Counted from the stretch's first letter, positions 9,501 through 18,613 are shown. The stretch is DNA of 23,917 nt from Limnoraphis robusta CS-951 (GCF_000972705.2 NZ_LATL02000264.1:1-23917); one strand, 5' to 3'. Notes: a model not told the origin generated them from the sequence alone. Program-made: numbers and translations.

Positions 9501-10772
9501 ACCTGATGTCGAAGAATGAATAGAGTGATACTCTGTTGATTCAATTAGCTTTTCTTCAGTCCAACTCTGTTCGATAGAGTTTTCCCCTTCAAACAAATCC
9601 GCCAGACTTTTTAACTCTTCCGGTGCCATTTCCGGGCCTCTAGGCGTCGGTTTAGAAGGATCTAGGCTTGACTCTGAAGTAGACCAATTCTCTAGAAAAG
9701 ACAGATCAATATCAGCTTCTGTTTGATCAGATTGTCGGGAATTTGAGGCGGCTTGAGGAGAACTTTGAGGATTATTCCTCGCTCCCTTAGTGCTGGAAGA
9801 ATTAGCGTTTCCTGATGACGTTTTTTTCGCCGAACCGCTTTTTGAACTGCGCGTCGGTAATGATTTTTGGGTTTCGGATACCGAAGATTTAGGTAATAAA
9901 TTTTTGAGATCCGCACTCACTGAAATTTTGGCTTCTCGATTTTCCAACACCAACTCTTGAGCCTGCTTAATTGCTTTAATGGTGATTGGAGCTAAAGTCG
10001 AGAAAGCATTCTGCGGATGAGCAATTGCTCGTTCAACAGTGGCGACAAACTTCGCCCAATTTGACAAATCAAAAGTTTCTCCTGCTCTAGCCAAACTCCG
10101 ACAGATTTCTATCAAGGCTTTGCGGCGATCCGAATTTTCCGCTTGTTTAAACAGTTGCAGCATTTCCCGTAGTTGATCGGGAACATCGCTGCGGAAAAAT
10201 AACTCTTTCGCACTATTTTCCGGGGGTTTAGTGGCGATCGCGGGTATCATCTCAAGTTTCTTGAGGTAAGCTGTAGCTGGGACTTGAGAGATGATGTTAG
10301 GCGTCGTCAGAGTGAATTCAGTCAGAAAGACTTCATTGCGTTTTGCCAGAGACTCAAGCTGATAGTTAAGGCGATCAAAGGTAGGTTCTACTTTTTTCAG
10401 TTGGCTAGCCGCCACTTCATCGGTTAACCCGTAAGGGCCGGATAAACTCTCAATCTGAGCTTTAAGTGTATCAGAAATTTCCAAAAATGAAGAAACTAAC
10501 TCCTGGTCAACTTGAACTTTAGATTGAGCTTGGATTTTTTCGAGAATTTTAAAGCTATCTTCGAGGCGATGAGATGTTGTTTGAATACTCGCCAATCCTA
10601 ACATCGCTGCCCCCCCTTTAACCGAGTGAGCCGCACGGTAAACTTCATAAAGCAGATCAGGATCTTCGATCGTAGACTGCAAGTTGAGCAATCCTTGTTC
10701 GATAGTATCGAGGTGATCTTGCGCTTCTTCAATAAAATATCCCAGGATGCGTTGTTGTTGTTCGGCTTGCAT
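6588..10772 (-). CDS. pilL: CheA-type hybrid histidine kinase with receiver domain (PilL/HmpE-like)
   Basis: Cytoplasmic kinase of the pilus chemotaxis pathway, 1394 residues; it would autophosphorylate under control of the MCP-CheW complex and pass phosphate to CheY-type regulators. The Hpt (P1) domain is at 1-110, with phospho-acceptor His49 in AAHSVKGGAAMLGL. Residues about 280-730 are a low-complexity, Ser/Asp/Glu-rich stretch. A CheA-type dimerisation region follows (about 732-880). The ATPase domain has an N box near 955 (HLVNNAITHG), a G1 box near 995 (DDGAGID) and a G2 box near 1048 (GRGVGMD). A CheW-like P5 domain lies at about 1090-1230 and a receiver domain at 1258-1377 with Asp1312 (CDIEMPRMDG) and a TKPY lysine. 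Last gene of the operon, 110 nt after the MCP gene. No strong ribosome binding site is visible. The family match is clear; the symbol follows synteny with the Synechocystis Tax3/pil and Nostoc hmp loci. Confidence 0.93.
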   Translation of the reverse strand: MQAEQQQRILGYFIEEAQDHLDTIEQGLLNLQSTIEDPDLLYEVYRAAHSVKGGAAMLGLASIQTTSHRLEDSFKILEKIQAQSKVQVDQELVSSFLEISDTLKAQIESLSGPYGLTDEVAASQLKKVEPTFDRLNYQLESLAKRNEVFLTEFTLTTPNIISQVPATAYLKKLEMIPAIATKPPENSAKELFFRSDVPDQLREMLQLFKQAENSDRRKALIEICRSLARAGETFDLSNWAKFVATVERAIAHPQNAFSTLAPITIKAIKQAQELVLENREAKISVSADLKNLLPKSSVSETQKSLPTRSSKSGSAKKTSSGNANSSSTKGARNNPQSSPQAASNSRQSDQTEADIDLSFLENWSTSESSLDPSKPTPRGPEMAPEELKSLADLFEGENSIEQSWTEEKLIESTEYHSIHSSTSGTPLDRDFLDLFSEDSQEQNRTHSSQVPKNKQAVNQTSKLQRTDSNTGSSRDFNLTDFDDLLNIGAGETVNRSQSLFTSGNVTVSQSDLEAENLSFEDLFASSETEVESFSQPPAPSSVQLSDDTDWFEHLVSGDGETDSVSDSIPETTTIAATPLTSRRVTSSTTTSQEDSQNLFSELFDSLEEETDNRDQQAVDSEIDFSTAEETSAIEDFDYLERLLNQNTGVLESQQNLGNAEPMGLISDGSGVFSDLDALLQAEDGIDLHSDEEEDDDDLEEDNEFAELEKLLGGEEGPGATGGAGMRQRNGAKQTRVFEPIAKVPVKQLDNLSNLMGELVVNRNSLEQDQERMRQFLDNLLDQVSLLSDVGQRMQDFYERSLLEISLLSGRKQSVWNSPRSADEKPHKNRVDDPISRLFDDFESTELDRFTPFHTLSQEIIELVVRVRESAADIEFLVEEADQVSRQLRQVTTQLEEGLTKARMEPFAQEADRLARPVRDISIKCGKQAELYVEGRDTLIDKMLLGKLHDPLIHLVNNAITHGIEPQTVRIAAGKSAKGRIAIKLFHQGNQTVISISDDGAGIDVEKVKEKAIRKGLVTPERAALMSNLDVYDLLFHPGFSMKDQVDEFSGRGVGMDVVRTSLNEIRGTITTDSTLGKGTTFTIRLPLNMSISRALCCISDRARIAFPMDGVEEMIDIPREQIRMMADGKQALEWRGSLLPFRHLRELLTYKRHLGRGNVYGTNTEEDMISVIVLRSAGTYLAVMVDQVLAEQEIVIKQLEGPVPKPVGVAGATVLGDGQIVAIADVLELIDLAMGRIRKEPSPWPTGISTPLEQQVQKTQPTVLIVDDSITVRSLLSITFEKSGYRVEEARDGKEAWEKLKSGLPCDLVFCDIEMPRMDGLELLSRMQKDPALIDLPIAMLTSRGADRHRQMAYQLGARGYFTKPYLEEQLLEAAGRMLRGEVVGKPTGMALTS

Positions 10773-10848
10773 AATTCATCATTAAAAATAAAGGATTTAA
10801 AATTTGAGAAGTTCAGAAGTTCAAATATTTCTGTTCCTTCTTACCTCC

Positions 10849-10878
10849 TGCCAGATTGCCTTCTGCAAGATTGCCTAT
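10849..10878 (-). repeat. 15-bp imperfect direct repeat between MCP and CheA genes
   Basis: CTGCCAGATTGCCTT and CTGCAAGATTGCCTA follow each other in the 110-nt gap between the two genes. No function is evident. Confidence 0.6.
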
Positions 10879-10882
10879 CTTC

Positions 10883-13800
10883 CTATTTTCGCTCAGAGGA
10901 GTCTACTCGGAATCGTTCAACAGAAGTAAGTAGATCACGAGCCACACCTACAAGATTACTCAAAGCGTTAGAGACTCGATGAGCTTCTTGAGAGGTTTCT
11001 TGAGCGCTATGTTCAACAGCCTGCATAACTTGCGCCACCGCCCGAGCCGTTTCATTTTGCTCAACGGTATCGGCCGTAATTGATCGCACCAAAACATCAA
11101 TCCGGTTAGTAACTTGAATAATATCATCGAGCGATCGCTTGGCTTGTTCGGCGAGTCGCGTCCCGTCAATCACCTGTTGGTTTCCTTCTTCCATCGCCAT
11201 CATTACAGAGTTCGTCTGACTCTGAATTTGCATCACGATTTGTTCAATTTCTTTAAGAGATTTTGCCGAACGATCTGCCAATTGTCGGACTTCATCAGCA
11301 ACAATGGCAAAACCCCGTCCAGCTTCTCCGGCTCGTGCCGCTTCAATACTGGCGTTTAAAGCCAATAAGTTTGTCCGTGAAGCAATCTGAGAAATGATCG
11401 CGACAATTTTAGAAATTTCTTGAGAAGACTCTGCCAAGCGTTTCACCTCACGGGTGGTTTCCGCTACCGTTTCGCGAATCTTCAAAATCCCGGCTACCGT
11501 CATTTGTACAGCCTCTCCGCCTCGGGTAGCGACGGCGGCCGCTGATCGCGCCACTTCTTCGGCTTCTCGCGCACTATCAGCAACCCGTTGAATGGCATCA
11601 GTTAGGACTTGTACGGAATTGAGCGTTGCGGCTAATTCTTCAGCTTGTCGCAGGGCATCTCCGGCGACATCTTTAGCAAACGTCGCACTATCGGTTGCCC
11701 CTTTACTCACCTGACGGGCTGCCTGTTTCACCTGAACCACGATTTCTCGCAGGTTTTGAATGGTTAAGTTAAACGAGTCAGCAACCGCGCCTAGCACGTC
11801 CGCCGTCACTTCTGCCGTTACCGTTAAGTCACCTCGAGCCGCCCCTTCTACGTCATCGAGTAAGCGAATCACTTGGCGTTGGAGATTTTCTTTAGCTTCT
11901 TCTTGTTCTTCAGCTTTGCGTTGAGCTTCGGCGGTGGTGGTTTCGATAAACTGTGCCATGTGGTTAAATTTCGCCGACATTTGACCCAACTCATCGATCG
12001 CATAAACCGTCGCTCTGGCTTTTAAGTTGTGGCGAGAGATGGCATCAAATTGATGCTGTAAATCTTTTGAGGCTTTCGACATTTGTCGCGCCGCAATATC
12101 TCCCACAGTCCAAGCACTCAAGAAGCTCGTCGCACCCGCAACGAGAGTAACGATCCAACCTGTGGTTCGTAGGGAATTCACCACCTCGCGTCTTTGATTG
12201 AGAGAGGCCGTGCGTGTCATAATATTTGTCGCGGTTGCCACGAAAATCAGAGTCGCCACCCCTGTACCGATCGCAATGTAGAGAAATTTAGTTTTAAAGA
12301 CTTTATTTTCCAGGAAAGCAAACGGCCCCTGTTCAACGGTGACCGAGGTTTCAACCGGATCGTCGATTTGCGAGGTAAAGGTCGTTACAACTTCTTGATC
12401 AAGAGGAACGTTAAACAGTTCATCGTTGCTAATGGCGGAATTGTCTCGCTCTAGGGCGCTGCTAGCCGTGGCAACAAAATCACTATCGACTTCTTCGTTA
12501 AAGTCCGAGGAGTCGGAAATAAACGAGGCTTCTTCTGAGCGGGAGGCTTCAAAATCTGGCAGGTTCCCCAAATCGTCAAACTCATCAAAATTATCTAGGA
12601 AGTCATTCTCATCAAGAGCCGAAGAATCTGTCGTCAGCACTTCTTCGTCGTCGGGTTCTATCTCGTCGTCGGAGAATCGCTGCTGTTTGTCGAGATTGAT
12701 CCCTTGACTGTTGGAGAACTGCAACTGCTCTCCAAAACTATCATCATCAAAAGCATCCAAGCCAAAACTGTCGGGAATCTCACTGGCATCAAACAAAGCA
12801 TCGGAGTCTAAACTGCCATTCTGTGCATGGGACTGCTGAGAATGGGTTCGCTCCGACGAGAGCAATTCCTGGCTCAAGTCGTCCTCTGCGATCAAGTCTG
12901 GGTCTTCGATCAGGTCTTGCAGTGCAAATTCCTCATTCTCATCAAACTGAAAATCATCATTCTCATCAAACTTAAAATCATCATCAGAACCGGACGGACT
13001 CATCAGTAAGGTTTCGGCTTCGGCATCAGAAGCTTGTTGTATATCCTCCAAGCTAAACAAGTCTTCATCGAAATCTTCATCCTCTTTTTCAACTTGGGGA
13101 CTATAAGATTTACCGTTGGCGTGAGCGGGTGTATTCGATGAATGTAAGTTTAAGTCGGCGGAATCTTCAAGGGATTGAAAAATATCATCTAAATCTGAGT
13201 TAAATTCATCAAGGTCTATCCCTTCTTCGTCATCGGAGTCTTCGGTAACATTCGGTGTGGGTTTTAGAGCCACTTTTGAGGCTGAAGAGCGGCCATTTTT
13301 TTCGGAATGGGGTGCTACAGGGGAATAGTTTTCGTCGTCCTCGAGATCATCGAGTTCCATCAGATCGTCTAAATCCAAGACTTCTGAAGAGGTCGCCTGT
13401 AAAAAGTTAGATTGAGGTTTATCAAAGTTGGGATTAGCCTCTTCGGCTAACAAATTTCCTGACCAGTTTTCTAGGGGTTGTAGCAACTGTTGTTCTATTT
13501 CGTCGTCGGAGTTGTATTGATCATCGAGTTGAAAGGGGTCAGATTCGAGTTGAGTGGTAATGGCTTCATCTTCGACGAGTTCTAGTTCTTCAGCTACACC
13601 GAGAGACTGATCGCTCTGAGCAAAAGGATTGTCAGCCAGAGGGTTGTGATCGTCGTCGTCTTCTTCATCTGTGAGTGAGTTTGGCAAATTACCGATGTCA
13701 GTAAACTCATCTAACTGCCCATCATTACTGAGGTCTTCTAAACCGAAGTCGGGTTCTGAGAGGTCAATTTCTTCTAAAGAGAGTTCTTCTAATTGCTCTA

Positions 13801-14263
13801 AATTCATCTCGGAGTCGAGCAGGGGTTCTGAGTGGTCAGCAAAGTCGTCTAAGTCTACATCAGAAACCCCCGTTTCCATCATCTGTTCTGAGTCTAGTCG
13901 AGTTTCGGCGGTTCCGATGTCATCATCATCGTTGAGATCCACGCCTAACCCGAGATCTCCACTGATGGCATAGGCGGCTGAGTCGGCGAGATACTGTTCA
14001 GCCATCTCCATTGATGCCTGAGCTTGTTCGAGCAGTTCGGCATCATCGGTCAGATCAAGAACGGCGAGATACTGTTCTCGAGCAACATCGTACTGCTGCA
14101 ACCCGTAACCGTAGATGTGACCGCACAGCAAGCGAGCGGATGGATCATCGGGATAATCTTCAACTAACCGATAGACTAAAGCGGCTGCTTCTTCATAATT
14201 TCCTTGTGTGTAAGCGGCTTCTGTTTGTTGATACTCTTGCAGGAAGTCTGTACTTGCTGGCAT
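10883..14263 (-). CDS. pilJ: methyl-accepting chemotaxis protein, pilus type (PilJ/HmpD-like)
   Basis: Receptor of the pilus chemotaxis system, 1126 residues. The ATG is preceded by an AAGGGG sequence about 9 nt upstream. The N-terminus (about 1-95) has TPR-like helices ([21 protein letters not shown]). Residues about 100-640 are very rich in Asp, Glu and Ser and look disordered. Two hydrophobic segments follow at about 657-678 and 701-723, separated by only about 22 residues, so no sizeable periplasmic ligand domain is present. HAMP-like segments follow (about 724-775 and 805-865), then the MCP signalling domain (about 870-1115) with the conserved hairpin tip ([19 protein letters not shown], near 955-980). 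It would pass signals to the CheW and CheA of the same operon. No cheR or cheB lies in the window. The family is certain; the ligand is unknown. Confidence 0.94.
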   Translation of the reverse strand: MPASTDFLQEYQQTEAAYTQGNYEEAAALVYRLVEDYPDDPSARLLCGHIYGYGLQQYDVAREQYLAVLDLTDDAELLEQAQASMEMAEQYLADSAAYAISGDLGLGVDLNDDDDIGTAETRLDSEQMMETGVSDVDLDDFADHSEPLLDSEMNLEQLEELSLEEIDLSEPDFGLEDLSNDGQLDEFTDIGNLPNSLTDEEDDDDHNPLADNPFAQSDQSLGVAEELELVEDEAITTQLESDPFQLDDQYNSDDEIEQQLLQPLENWSGNLLAEEANPNFDKPQSNFLQATSSEVLDLDDLMELDDLEDDENYSPVAPHSEKNGRSSASKVALKPTPNVTEDSDDEEGIDLDEFNSDLDDIFQSLEDSADLNLHSSNTPAHANGKSYSPQVEKEDEDFDEDLFSLEDIQQASDAEAETLLMSPSGSDDDFKFDENDDFQFDENEEFALQDLIEDPDLIAEDDLSQELLSSERTHSQQSHAQNGSLDSDALFDASEIPDSFGLDAFDDDSFGEQLQFSNSQGINLDKQQRFSDDEIEPDDEEVLTTDSSALDENDFLDNFDEFDDLGNLPDFEASRSEEASFISDSSDFNEEVDSDFVATASSALERDNSAISNDELFNVPLDQEVVTTFTSQIDDPVETSVTVEQGPFAFLENKVFKTKFLYIAIGTGVATLIFVATATNIMTRTASLNQRREVVNSLRTTGWIVTLVAGATSFLSAWTVGDIAARQMSKASKDLQHQFDAISRHNLKARATVYAIDELGQMSAKFNHMAQFIETTTAEAQRKAEEQEEAKENLQRQVIRLLDDVEGAARGDLTVTAEVTADVLGAVADSFNLTIQNLREIVVQVKQAARQVSKGATDSATFAKDVAGDALRQAEELAATLNSVQVLTDAIQRVADSAREAEEVARSAAAVATRGGEAVQMTVAGILKIRETVAETTREVKRLAESSQEISKIVAIISQIASRTNLLALNASIEAARAGEAGRGFAIVADEVRQLADRSAKSLKEIEQIVMQIQSQTNSVMMAMEEGNQQVIDGTRLAEQAKRSLDDIIQVTNRIDVLVRSITADTVEQNETARAVAQVMQAVEHSAQETSQEAHRVSNALSNLVGVARDLLTSVERFRVDSSERK

Positions 14264-14502
14264 TGCCTATTCCCCTTTCCGTTTTTTCTAGTTCTTTATG
14301 GTTTATGGCTTAGTTTTTTAGCGTCTCAAATTTAGTCTTTATTATTTATTTGGAGTTCGGGAGTTTGAAAGCAGTGAGCTGCTGAGTGCCTATCTGGGAT
14401 TTTTAGATTCCAAAGGGGTTGTACGGGGTCAAAGTTGAGAACGGGTTGCTTGAGAGCCTGGGACTTAAATTTTGGACTTTTTAAAGGTTGAACATTTAAC
14501 GC

Positions 14503-15045
14503 TTAAGCGGCTCCCCATCGAGCCGATCGCACAATAGCAATTTGATCGAGTAATCGCAGGGGTTCTTCTGCATCACCCATTTGACATTCTCCTTTGATAA
14601 ACGGTGCCATACTGTCTGGGAGTTGAGTCGGCATTTTCATCTGTTCGACATCTAGCCACACAATATCACTGATGGCTTCTACCGCTAAACCCAAGATCGT
14701 ATCTTGATCTTCTACGGCAATCACAGGAATCTCTGTGCGATCTGTATCTAAAGGGATTTGATCTCCGAGAAATTGACCCAGATCCGCCACCCAAACGACT
14801 CGACCCCTGATATTGAGTGTTCCTAAGAGTAAGGGGGAAACGTTTGGGATAGGAGTCATCCGATCCGGAGATTGGGATAGCACTTCTTTAATCCCAATGG
14901 CGGACAATGCCAGTTCCATGCCCGAAGGAAGATAAAATCGCAGATGGGGTTCTCCTTCTGGGGTCTCTAGTTCTTGGAACTCAGGACTGTCTGGACTCTG
15001 CCCGGTTAAAAAGTCAGGATTACCGACCATAGTACCAATATTCAA
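14503..15045 (-). CDS. pilI: CheW-type adaptor protein (PilI-like)
   Basis: A 180-residue single CheW domain (about 30-170; hallmark LGTLNIRGRVVWVADLGQFLG) that couples the MCP to the CheA kinase. The longest frame starts with TTG at 15045 and overlaps the CheY stop codon (TTGA), which would suit translational coupling. An ATG five codons in, at 15030, is an alternative start giving 175 residues. A GAGG sequence lies one base before the TTG and 15 nt before the ATG, so neither start has ideal spacing. The next gene (MCP) begins 239 nt downstream, a gap with no coding frame. Confidence 0.92.
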   Translation of the reverse strand: MNIGTMVGNPDFLTGQSPDSPEFQELETPEGEPHLRFYLPSGMELALSAIGIKEVLSQSPDRMTPIPNVSPLLLGTLNIRGRVVWVADLGQFLGDQIPLDTDRTEIPVIAVEDQDTILGLAVEAISDIVWLDVEQMKMPTQLPDSMAPFIKGECQMGDAEEPLRLLDQIAIVRSARWGAA

Positions 15046-15407
15046 CCTCGCAGTAATTGTTTGACGGTTCCCACCAGTTCGGTCGGTTGAAAAGGCTTGG
15101 CAATATAAGCATCAGCTCCTTGTTTCATTCCCCAATAGCGGTCAAATTCTTCGCCCTTAGAAGAACACATCACGACTGCAATGTTCTGGGTTTTGGGGTC
15201 AGACTTCAAACGCCGACACAACTCGTATCCATTCATGCGAGGCATAACAATGTCAAGAACCACTAAATCAGGACAATGTTTCTCCACCTCTTTTAAGGCT
15301 TCAACACCGTCACTTGCCACCTTTACGTCTAAGCCACTGTCTTTGAGGAGATTACAAATCATCTCCCGTTGTGTGACACTGTCTTCTACAACCATAACTG
15401 TACTCAT
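15042..15407 (-). CDS. pilH: CheY-like response regulator (PilH-like)
   Basis: A 121-residue stand-alone receiver domain. The acidic pocket is VVEDS (8-9), the phospho-acceptor is Asp52 (VVLDIVMPRMNG), and the conserved lysine is Lys104 (YIAKPF). The usual Thr/Ser at the end of strand 4 is in MCSSKG (81-83). It has no output domain, so it should act by protein contact on the pilus machinery or as a phosphate sink for the kinase at the end of the operon. It lies between the PatA-like gene (226 nt upstream) and cheW (overlapping). Confidence 0.94.
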   Translation of the reverse strand: MSTVMVVEDSVTQREMICNLLKDSGLDVKVASDGVEALKEVEKHCPDLVVLDIVMPRMNGYELCRRLKSDPKTQNIAVVMCSSKGEEFDRYWGMKQGADAYIAKPFQPTELVGTVKQLLRG

Positions 15408-15633
15408 ACTGTCTGACTGAATTCCTGGGTTTAGGGTTAACGGACGGTCATGGAGAAGCCCGAGAGAGTGTATCCGATCAGTTGAGGTCGTCCTCGGACA
15501 AGGAAGGCACTCCGGTTTCAGACCAAACGGTTAATTGCAACTGCGCTTGAAGAATACTCTAATATAGTATTGTTTGATTCAAGTATACCCAAATTCCTTG
15601 GTAATTTTAAGTTGAAAAGGATCGCCATATATC

Positions 15634-16863
15634 TTATTGATCGAAGATATCGTTGATTTCCGAAGCTAACAACCGCTCTGATGGTAGCCGATTCGGATCT
15701 CCAAGGCCGACATAGGTTTCAACTAATGTCAATAATTCACTTTCCCCAAACGGTTTGGTTAGATAGTCTGTGGCTCGTACCATTCTGGCTCGTAGTCGGT
15801 CAACGAATCCATCGATCCCCGTTAACATCACGATCGGTGTTTGGCGAAAGGCAGTGGAATTCCGCAGCATTGCACAGATTTCATAGCCATTGAGTTCGGG
15901 CATGGCAATATCACATAAAATCAAATCAGGTTTAAGCTGAAAAACCCAACTGAGTGCTTTCAGGGGATGACTGATTGCTGTCGCTTCATAACCCTGCCGA
16001 TTGAGAATTAATTCTACCGTTTCTCGGATCACAATGTCATCATCAATACATACAATTCGGGGAACTTTTGTTGGGATAGCGAGCTTATTTTGAGCCGGAG
16101 ATTCACCGTTTGACGTGGGATTTAACAACTGCACAAACCCCTGTTGCACAAAGGGATACATCGCTTTAGTCACCGTGACAATATCTCGATTTAAATAGCG
16201 GGCTATTTGACGAAAAGTTGTTTGACCGTCTGCCCAACGGTTGAGGGTTTCAAAAGCATGAGGACGTAATGTGCGTTGCAACTTCTGTGGATCGGGAATT
16301 AAAGGGCATTGATTGGGGGATTGAATATGGGGATGAAAGGTTTTCCACTCTTGGACTTGTTTCATAATTTTTGCCAAGAGCGAACTGATTTCTAACGTGG
16401 TTAACTGCGGGGCCAACGGCGGCCCGATTTCAAAGATAAACGAACCCTGGTGCAAACTCAGCAAATCAAACAGGGTTTCATAAACCATTCCATGAATAAT
16501 GCTGCGGGCCTGAGGTGGGGTGATTAGATTTTTCTCTAACAACGCCCACAGGTAGCCGTATTCAGGAGCATTAACTGACGCAATCGAGGGAACTTCAATC
16601 TGATCAAGGGCTTTATCAGCTTGAAAACGACGTAGGTAGTCGCGCAAGCGTGACAAACTATCCTCGCTCTGACCTGCATAGATAATGCGACCATTAAAGC
16701 AGAAGACTAACCAGCACGGTCCCCCAAAGTGAGGACGACGTAAAGCGCCTGTTGTGCCTGACGTTGGGCTATAAGCCTCTACCATGAGTTCTCCGGTTCG
16801 CTGACCTAGCTCAATCAGTTGCAGGATACTGCGGATATCAATCTCACTTAAAGAGCCTTGCAT
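15634..16863 (-). CDS. pilG: PatA-like response regulator with DUF4388 (PATAN) and receiver domains (PilG-like)
   Basis: First gene of the pil chemotaxis operon. The frame is open from an ATG at 17025 (463 residues), but the start is placed at 16863 (409 residues). There an AAGGAGG ribosome binding site sits 11 nt upstream, and the protein begins MQGSLSEIDIRSILQLIELG, as PatA-like proteins do; the 54 extra residues look unrelated to the family. The N-terminal half is the DUF4388/PATAN region. The C-terminal half is a receiver domain (about 268-395) with Asp318 in LCDIAMPELNG and a LTKPF lysine. In Synechocystis and Nostoc the orthologue belongs to the system that controls type IV pilus motility. 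Unusually for a response regulator the receiver is C-terminal, which is normal for the PatA family. Confidence 0.93.
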   Translation of the reverse strand: MQGSLSEIDIRSILQLIELGQRTGELMVEAYSPTSGTTGALRRPHFGGPCWLVFCFNGRIIYAGQSEDSLSRLRDYLRRFQADKALDQIEVPSIASVNAPEYGYLWALLEKNLITPPQARSIIHGMVYETLFDLLSLHQGSFIFEIGPPLAPQLTTLEISSLLAKIMKQVQEWKTFHPHIQSPNQCPLIPDPQKLQRTLRPHAFETLNRWADGQTTFRQIARYLNRDIVTVTKAMYPFVQQGFVQLLNPTSNGESPAQNKLAIPTKVPRIVCIDDDIVIRETVELILNRQGYEATAISHPLKALSWVFQLKPDLILCDIAMPELNGYEICAMLRNSTAFRQTPIVMLTGIDGFVDRLRARMVRATDYLTKPFGESELLTLVETYVGLGDPNRLPSERLLASEINDIFDQ

Positions 16864-17239
16864 GCAGCAAGTGGCCTCCTTATCACCGTTGAATTCTATG
16901 TACATCCTCTCACACCAACCCCAATGGAATTGGTGTAAACTCCGTCTATTCCTGTGGACGGCTCCAAACGTTGTGACTCCTCCTCCTGATTTTCTGATTC
17001 CGCCGAGCGAGAGCCTGCTAATCAACCGAGAAACTTTATCATTCTAACTATTGTAGGCAGTTACAGCCTGACTCGCTCAGACAATCACTCGATTCGTCAA
17101 CGCAATTTGATAAGATTTCAAGATGTATTCCAGAGGAAATCTTCTCTGGTAATTGGTGGTAGAGTAAAATTGAGCAGGGACACGTATATCGATCCACGAT
17201 TGAGACCGAATCATTTCTGTCTGTCGATTTTACCGAAAA
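16864..17239. promoter_or_regulatory. divergent control region of the pil operon and (formerly) hmpF
   Basis: About 375 bp without a convincing gene. It must hold the promoter of the pil operon and, before the element landed, very probably that of hmpF on the other strand. A 7-bp inverted repeat ACACCAA/TTGGTGT (16912-16918 and 16930-16936) lies about 50 nt upstream of the pilG start, within its leader, with an alternative inner hairpin CCAAT/ATTGG. A small CAGAG/CTCTG stem lies near 17132-17149. No clear -10/-35 pair was assigned. Confidence 0.5.
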
Positions 17240-17254
17240 AATGGCTTGAAAACC

Positions 17255-17271
17255 CCGTCCTTCTAGGACGG
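17255..17271 (+). repeat. left-end hairpin of the IS200/IS605-type element
   Basis: CCGTCCT (17255-17261) and AGGACGG (17265-17271) form a perfect 7-bp stem with a 3-nt loop, about 43 nt before the tnpB start. Confidence 0.8.
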
Positions 17272-17313
17272 CTTTTATGTTATGATGTTTTGCGTAGATG
17301 TTTCCCACGTAAA

Positions 17314-18587
17314 ATGCTCGTTTTAGAATTTAAGGCTAAAGGGAAAACAACTCAATACACAGCGATTGATCAGGCAATCAGGACGGCTCAATTTGTCCGC
17401 AACAAGAGTATCCGTTTTTGGATGGATAATCAAGGCGTTGGACAGAAAGAGTTATACCGTCTGAGTAAATCTCTCAGAGATGAGTTTCCCTTTGTCAAAG
17501 CTTTGAATTCTAGTGCTTGCCAAGCTTCTGTTGAACGTGCCTACAGTTCCATTTCTCGGTTTTATGACAACTGCAAGAAGTCGGTTCCCGGTAGAAAAGG
17601 ATATCCAAAGTTCAAGAAAAATTCTCGTTCAGTGGAATATAAAACCTCTGGGTGGAAGCTATCTCCAACCCGGAAACAAATCAGTTTCACCGATAAAAAA
17701 GGTATTGGTAAGCTCAAACTTAAAGGGACGTGGGATTTAAACTTCTACCAATTAGAACAGATAAAAAGAGTTAGGGTAGTTCGTCGTGAGTCGCGGCTAT
17801 TATGTTCAATTCTTAATTAGTGCAGAGAACCAAGTAGAAACACAACGCCACTTACTACAACTCTGGGAACCAGAGCAACGTAGTGGCTCACCAACGGGTA
17901 AAACAATTGGTTTAGATGTTGGACTCAAAGAGTTTTACACCGATAGCAATGGGCATAGTGAACCCAACCCTAAATTTTATCGAACAGGAGAAAAACGATT
18001 AAAGCTTTATCAACGTCGTGTTTCTCGAAAAAATATTGGCAGTGCCAACCGGAAAAAAGCCATTAATAAATTAGGGCGAGTACATCTCAAAATAAGTAGG
18101 CAACGTCAAGAACACGCTAAAACACTAGCGCGTTGCGTAATCCAATCTAACGATTTGGTAGCCTATGAAGATTTGAGAATTAAAAACTTAGTTAAAAATC
18201 CTTGTCTCGCCAAGTCTATCAATGATGCAGGTTGGTATCAATTCAGAAAATGGTTGGAGTATTTCGGGGTAAAGTTTGGCAGGATAACTGTTGCAGTCAA
18301 TCCTGCTTATACCTCTCAAGAATGCTCTAATTGTGGTGCGATAGTCAAGAAATCTCTATCAACAAGAACTCATGTTTGTGAATGTGGGTTTGTTTTAGAT
18401 AGAGACTGGAACGCTGCCATCAACATTCTGAAAATAGCCTTGAGTACCGTAGGGCATACGGGAACTTGGATCTTAGATCCGAAAGCTTCAGGAGATTCGA
18501 CCTCTACTCATGTGGGAGCAATCCTGTCAGAGCAAGTTGGGTCTGCGAATGAAGAATCCCCACGCCTAAAGGGCTGGGGAGTGTCAA
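17314..18587 (+). pseudogene. tnpB: tnpB, RNA-guided nuclease/transposase accessory protein, frameshifted
   Basis: Translation from the ATG at 17314 (MLVLEFKAKGK) gives the TnpB N-terminal half up to KRVRVVRRES, then runs to a stop at 17818. TnpB similarity resumes in the +1 frame with GYYVQFLIS, so one extra base lies at about 17788-17795. The second half keeps the RuvC residues: Asp in IGLDVGL (about 17915), Glu in VAYEDL (about 18167) and Asp in DRDWNAAINI (about 18404). It also keeps a zinc ribbon with CSNC and CEC. Joined, the two halves would be about 425 residues, the usual TnpB size. The second frame has no stop before the element's end and continues into hmpF. As it stands, full-length TnpB cannot be made without frameshifting. 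Confidence 0.88.
18558..18587 (+). repeat. right-end hairpin and terminus of the element
   Basis: CCCCA (18558-18562) pairs with TGGGG (18575-18579), and GCC (18564-18566) pairs with GGC (18572-18574) past a bulged C. The conserved AGTGTCAA end follows. In this family the 3' part of tnpB and the right end also encode the omega RNA scaffold, and the bases just after the end act as guide. Confidence 0.8.
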
Positions 18588-18613
18588 TTAAACACCTCAC
18601 GAGGACGATCACC

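Larger units (their letters stand above)
17240..18587 (+). mobile_element. tnpB-only IS200/IS605-family element (IS1341-like)
   Basis: About 1.35 kb, with a tnpB pseudogene and no tnpA (Y1 transposase). The left end carries a hairpin CCGTCCT-TCT-AGGACGG at 17255-17271. The right end carries a hairpin at 18558-18579 (CCCCA and GCC paired with GGC and TGGGG around a bulged C), followed by AGTGTCAA ending at 18587, the usual right-end arrangement in cyanobacterial elements of this family. No target duplication is expected for single-strand transposition. The exact left boundary is uncertain by about 10-20 bp. The element lies between the divergent pil operon and hmpF. Confidence 0.8.

Noticed and set aside
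17048..17308. 86-codon frame on the - strand before tnpB
   Set aside because: It crosses the left-end hairpin of the element and resembles no known protein; no ribosome binding site.
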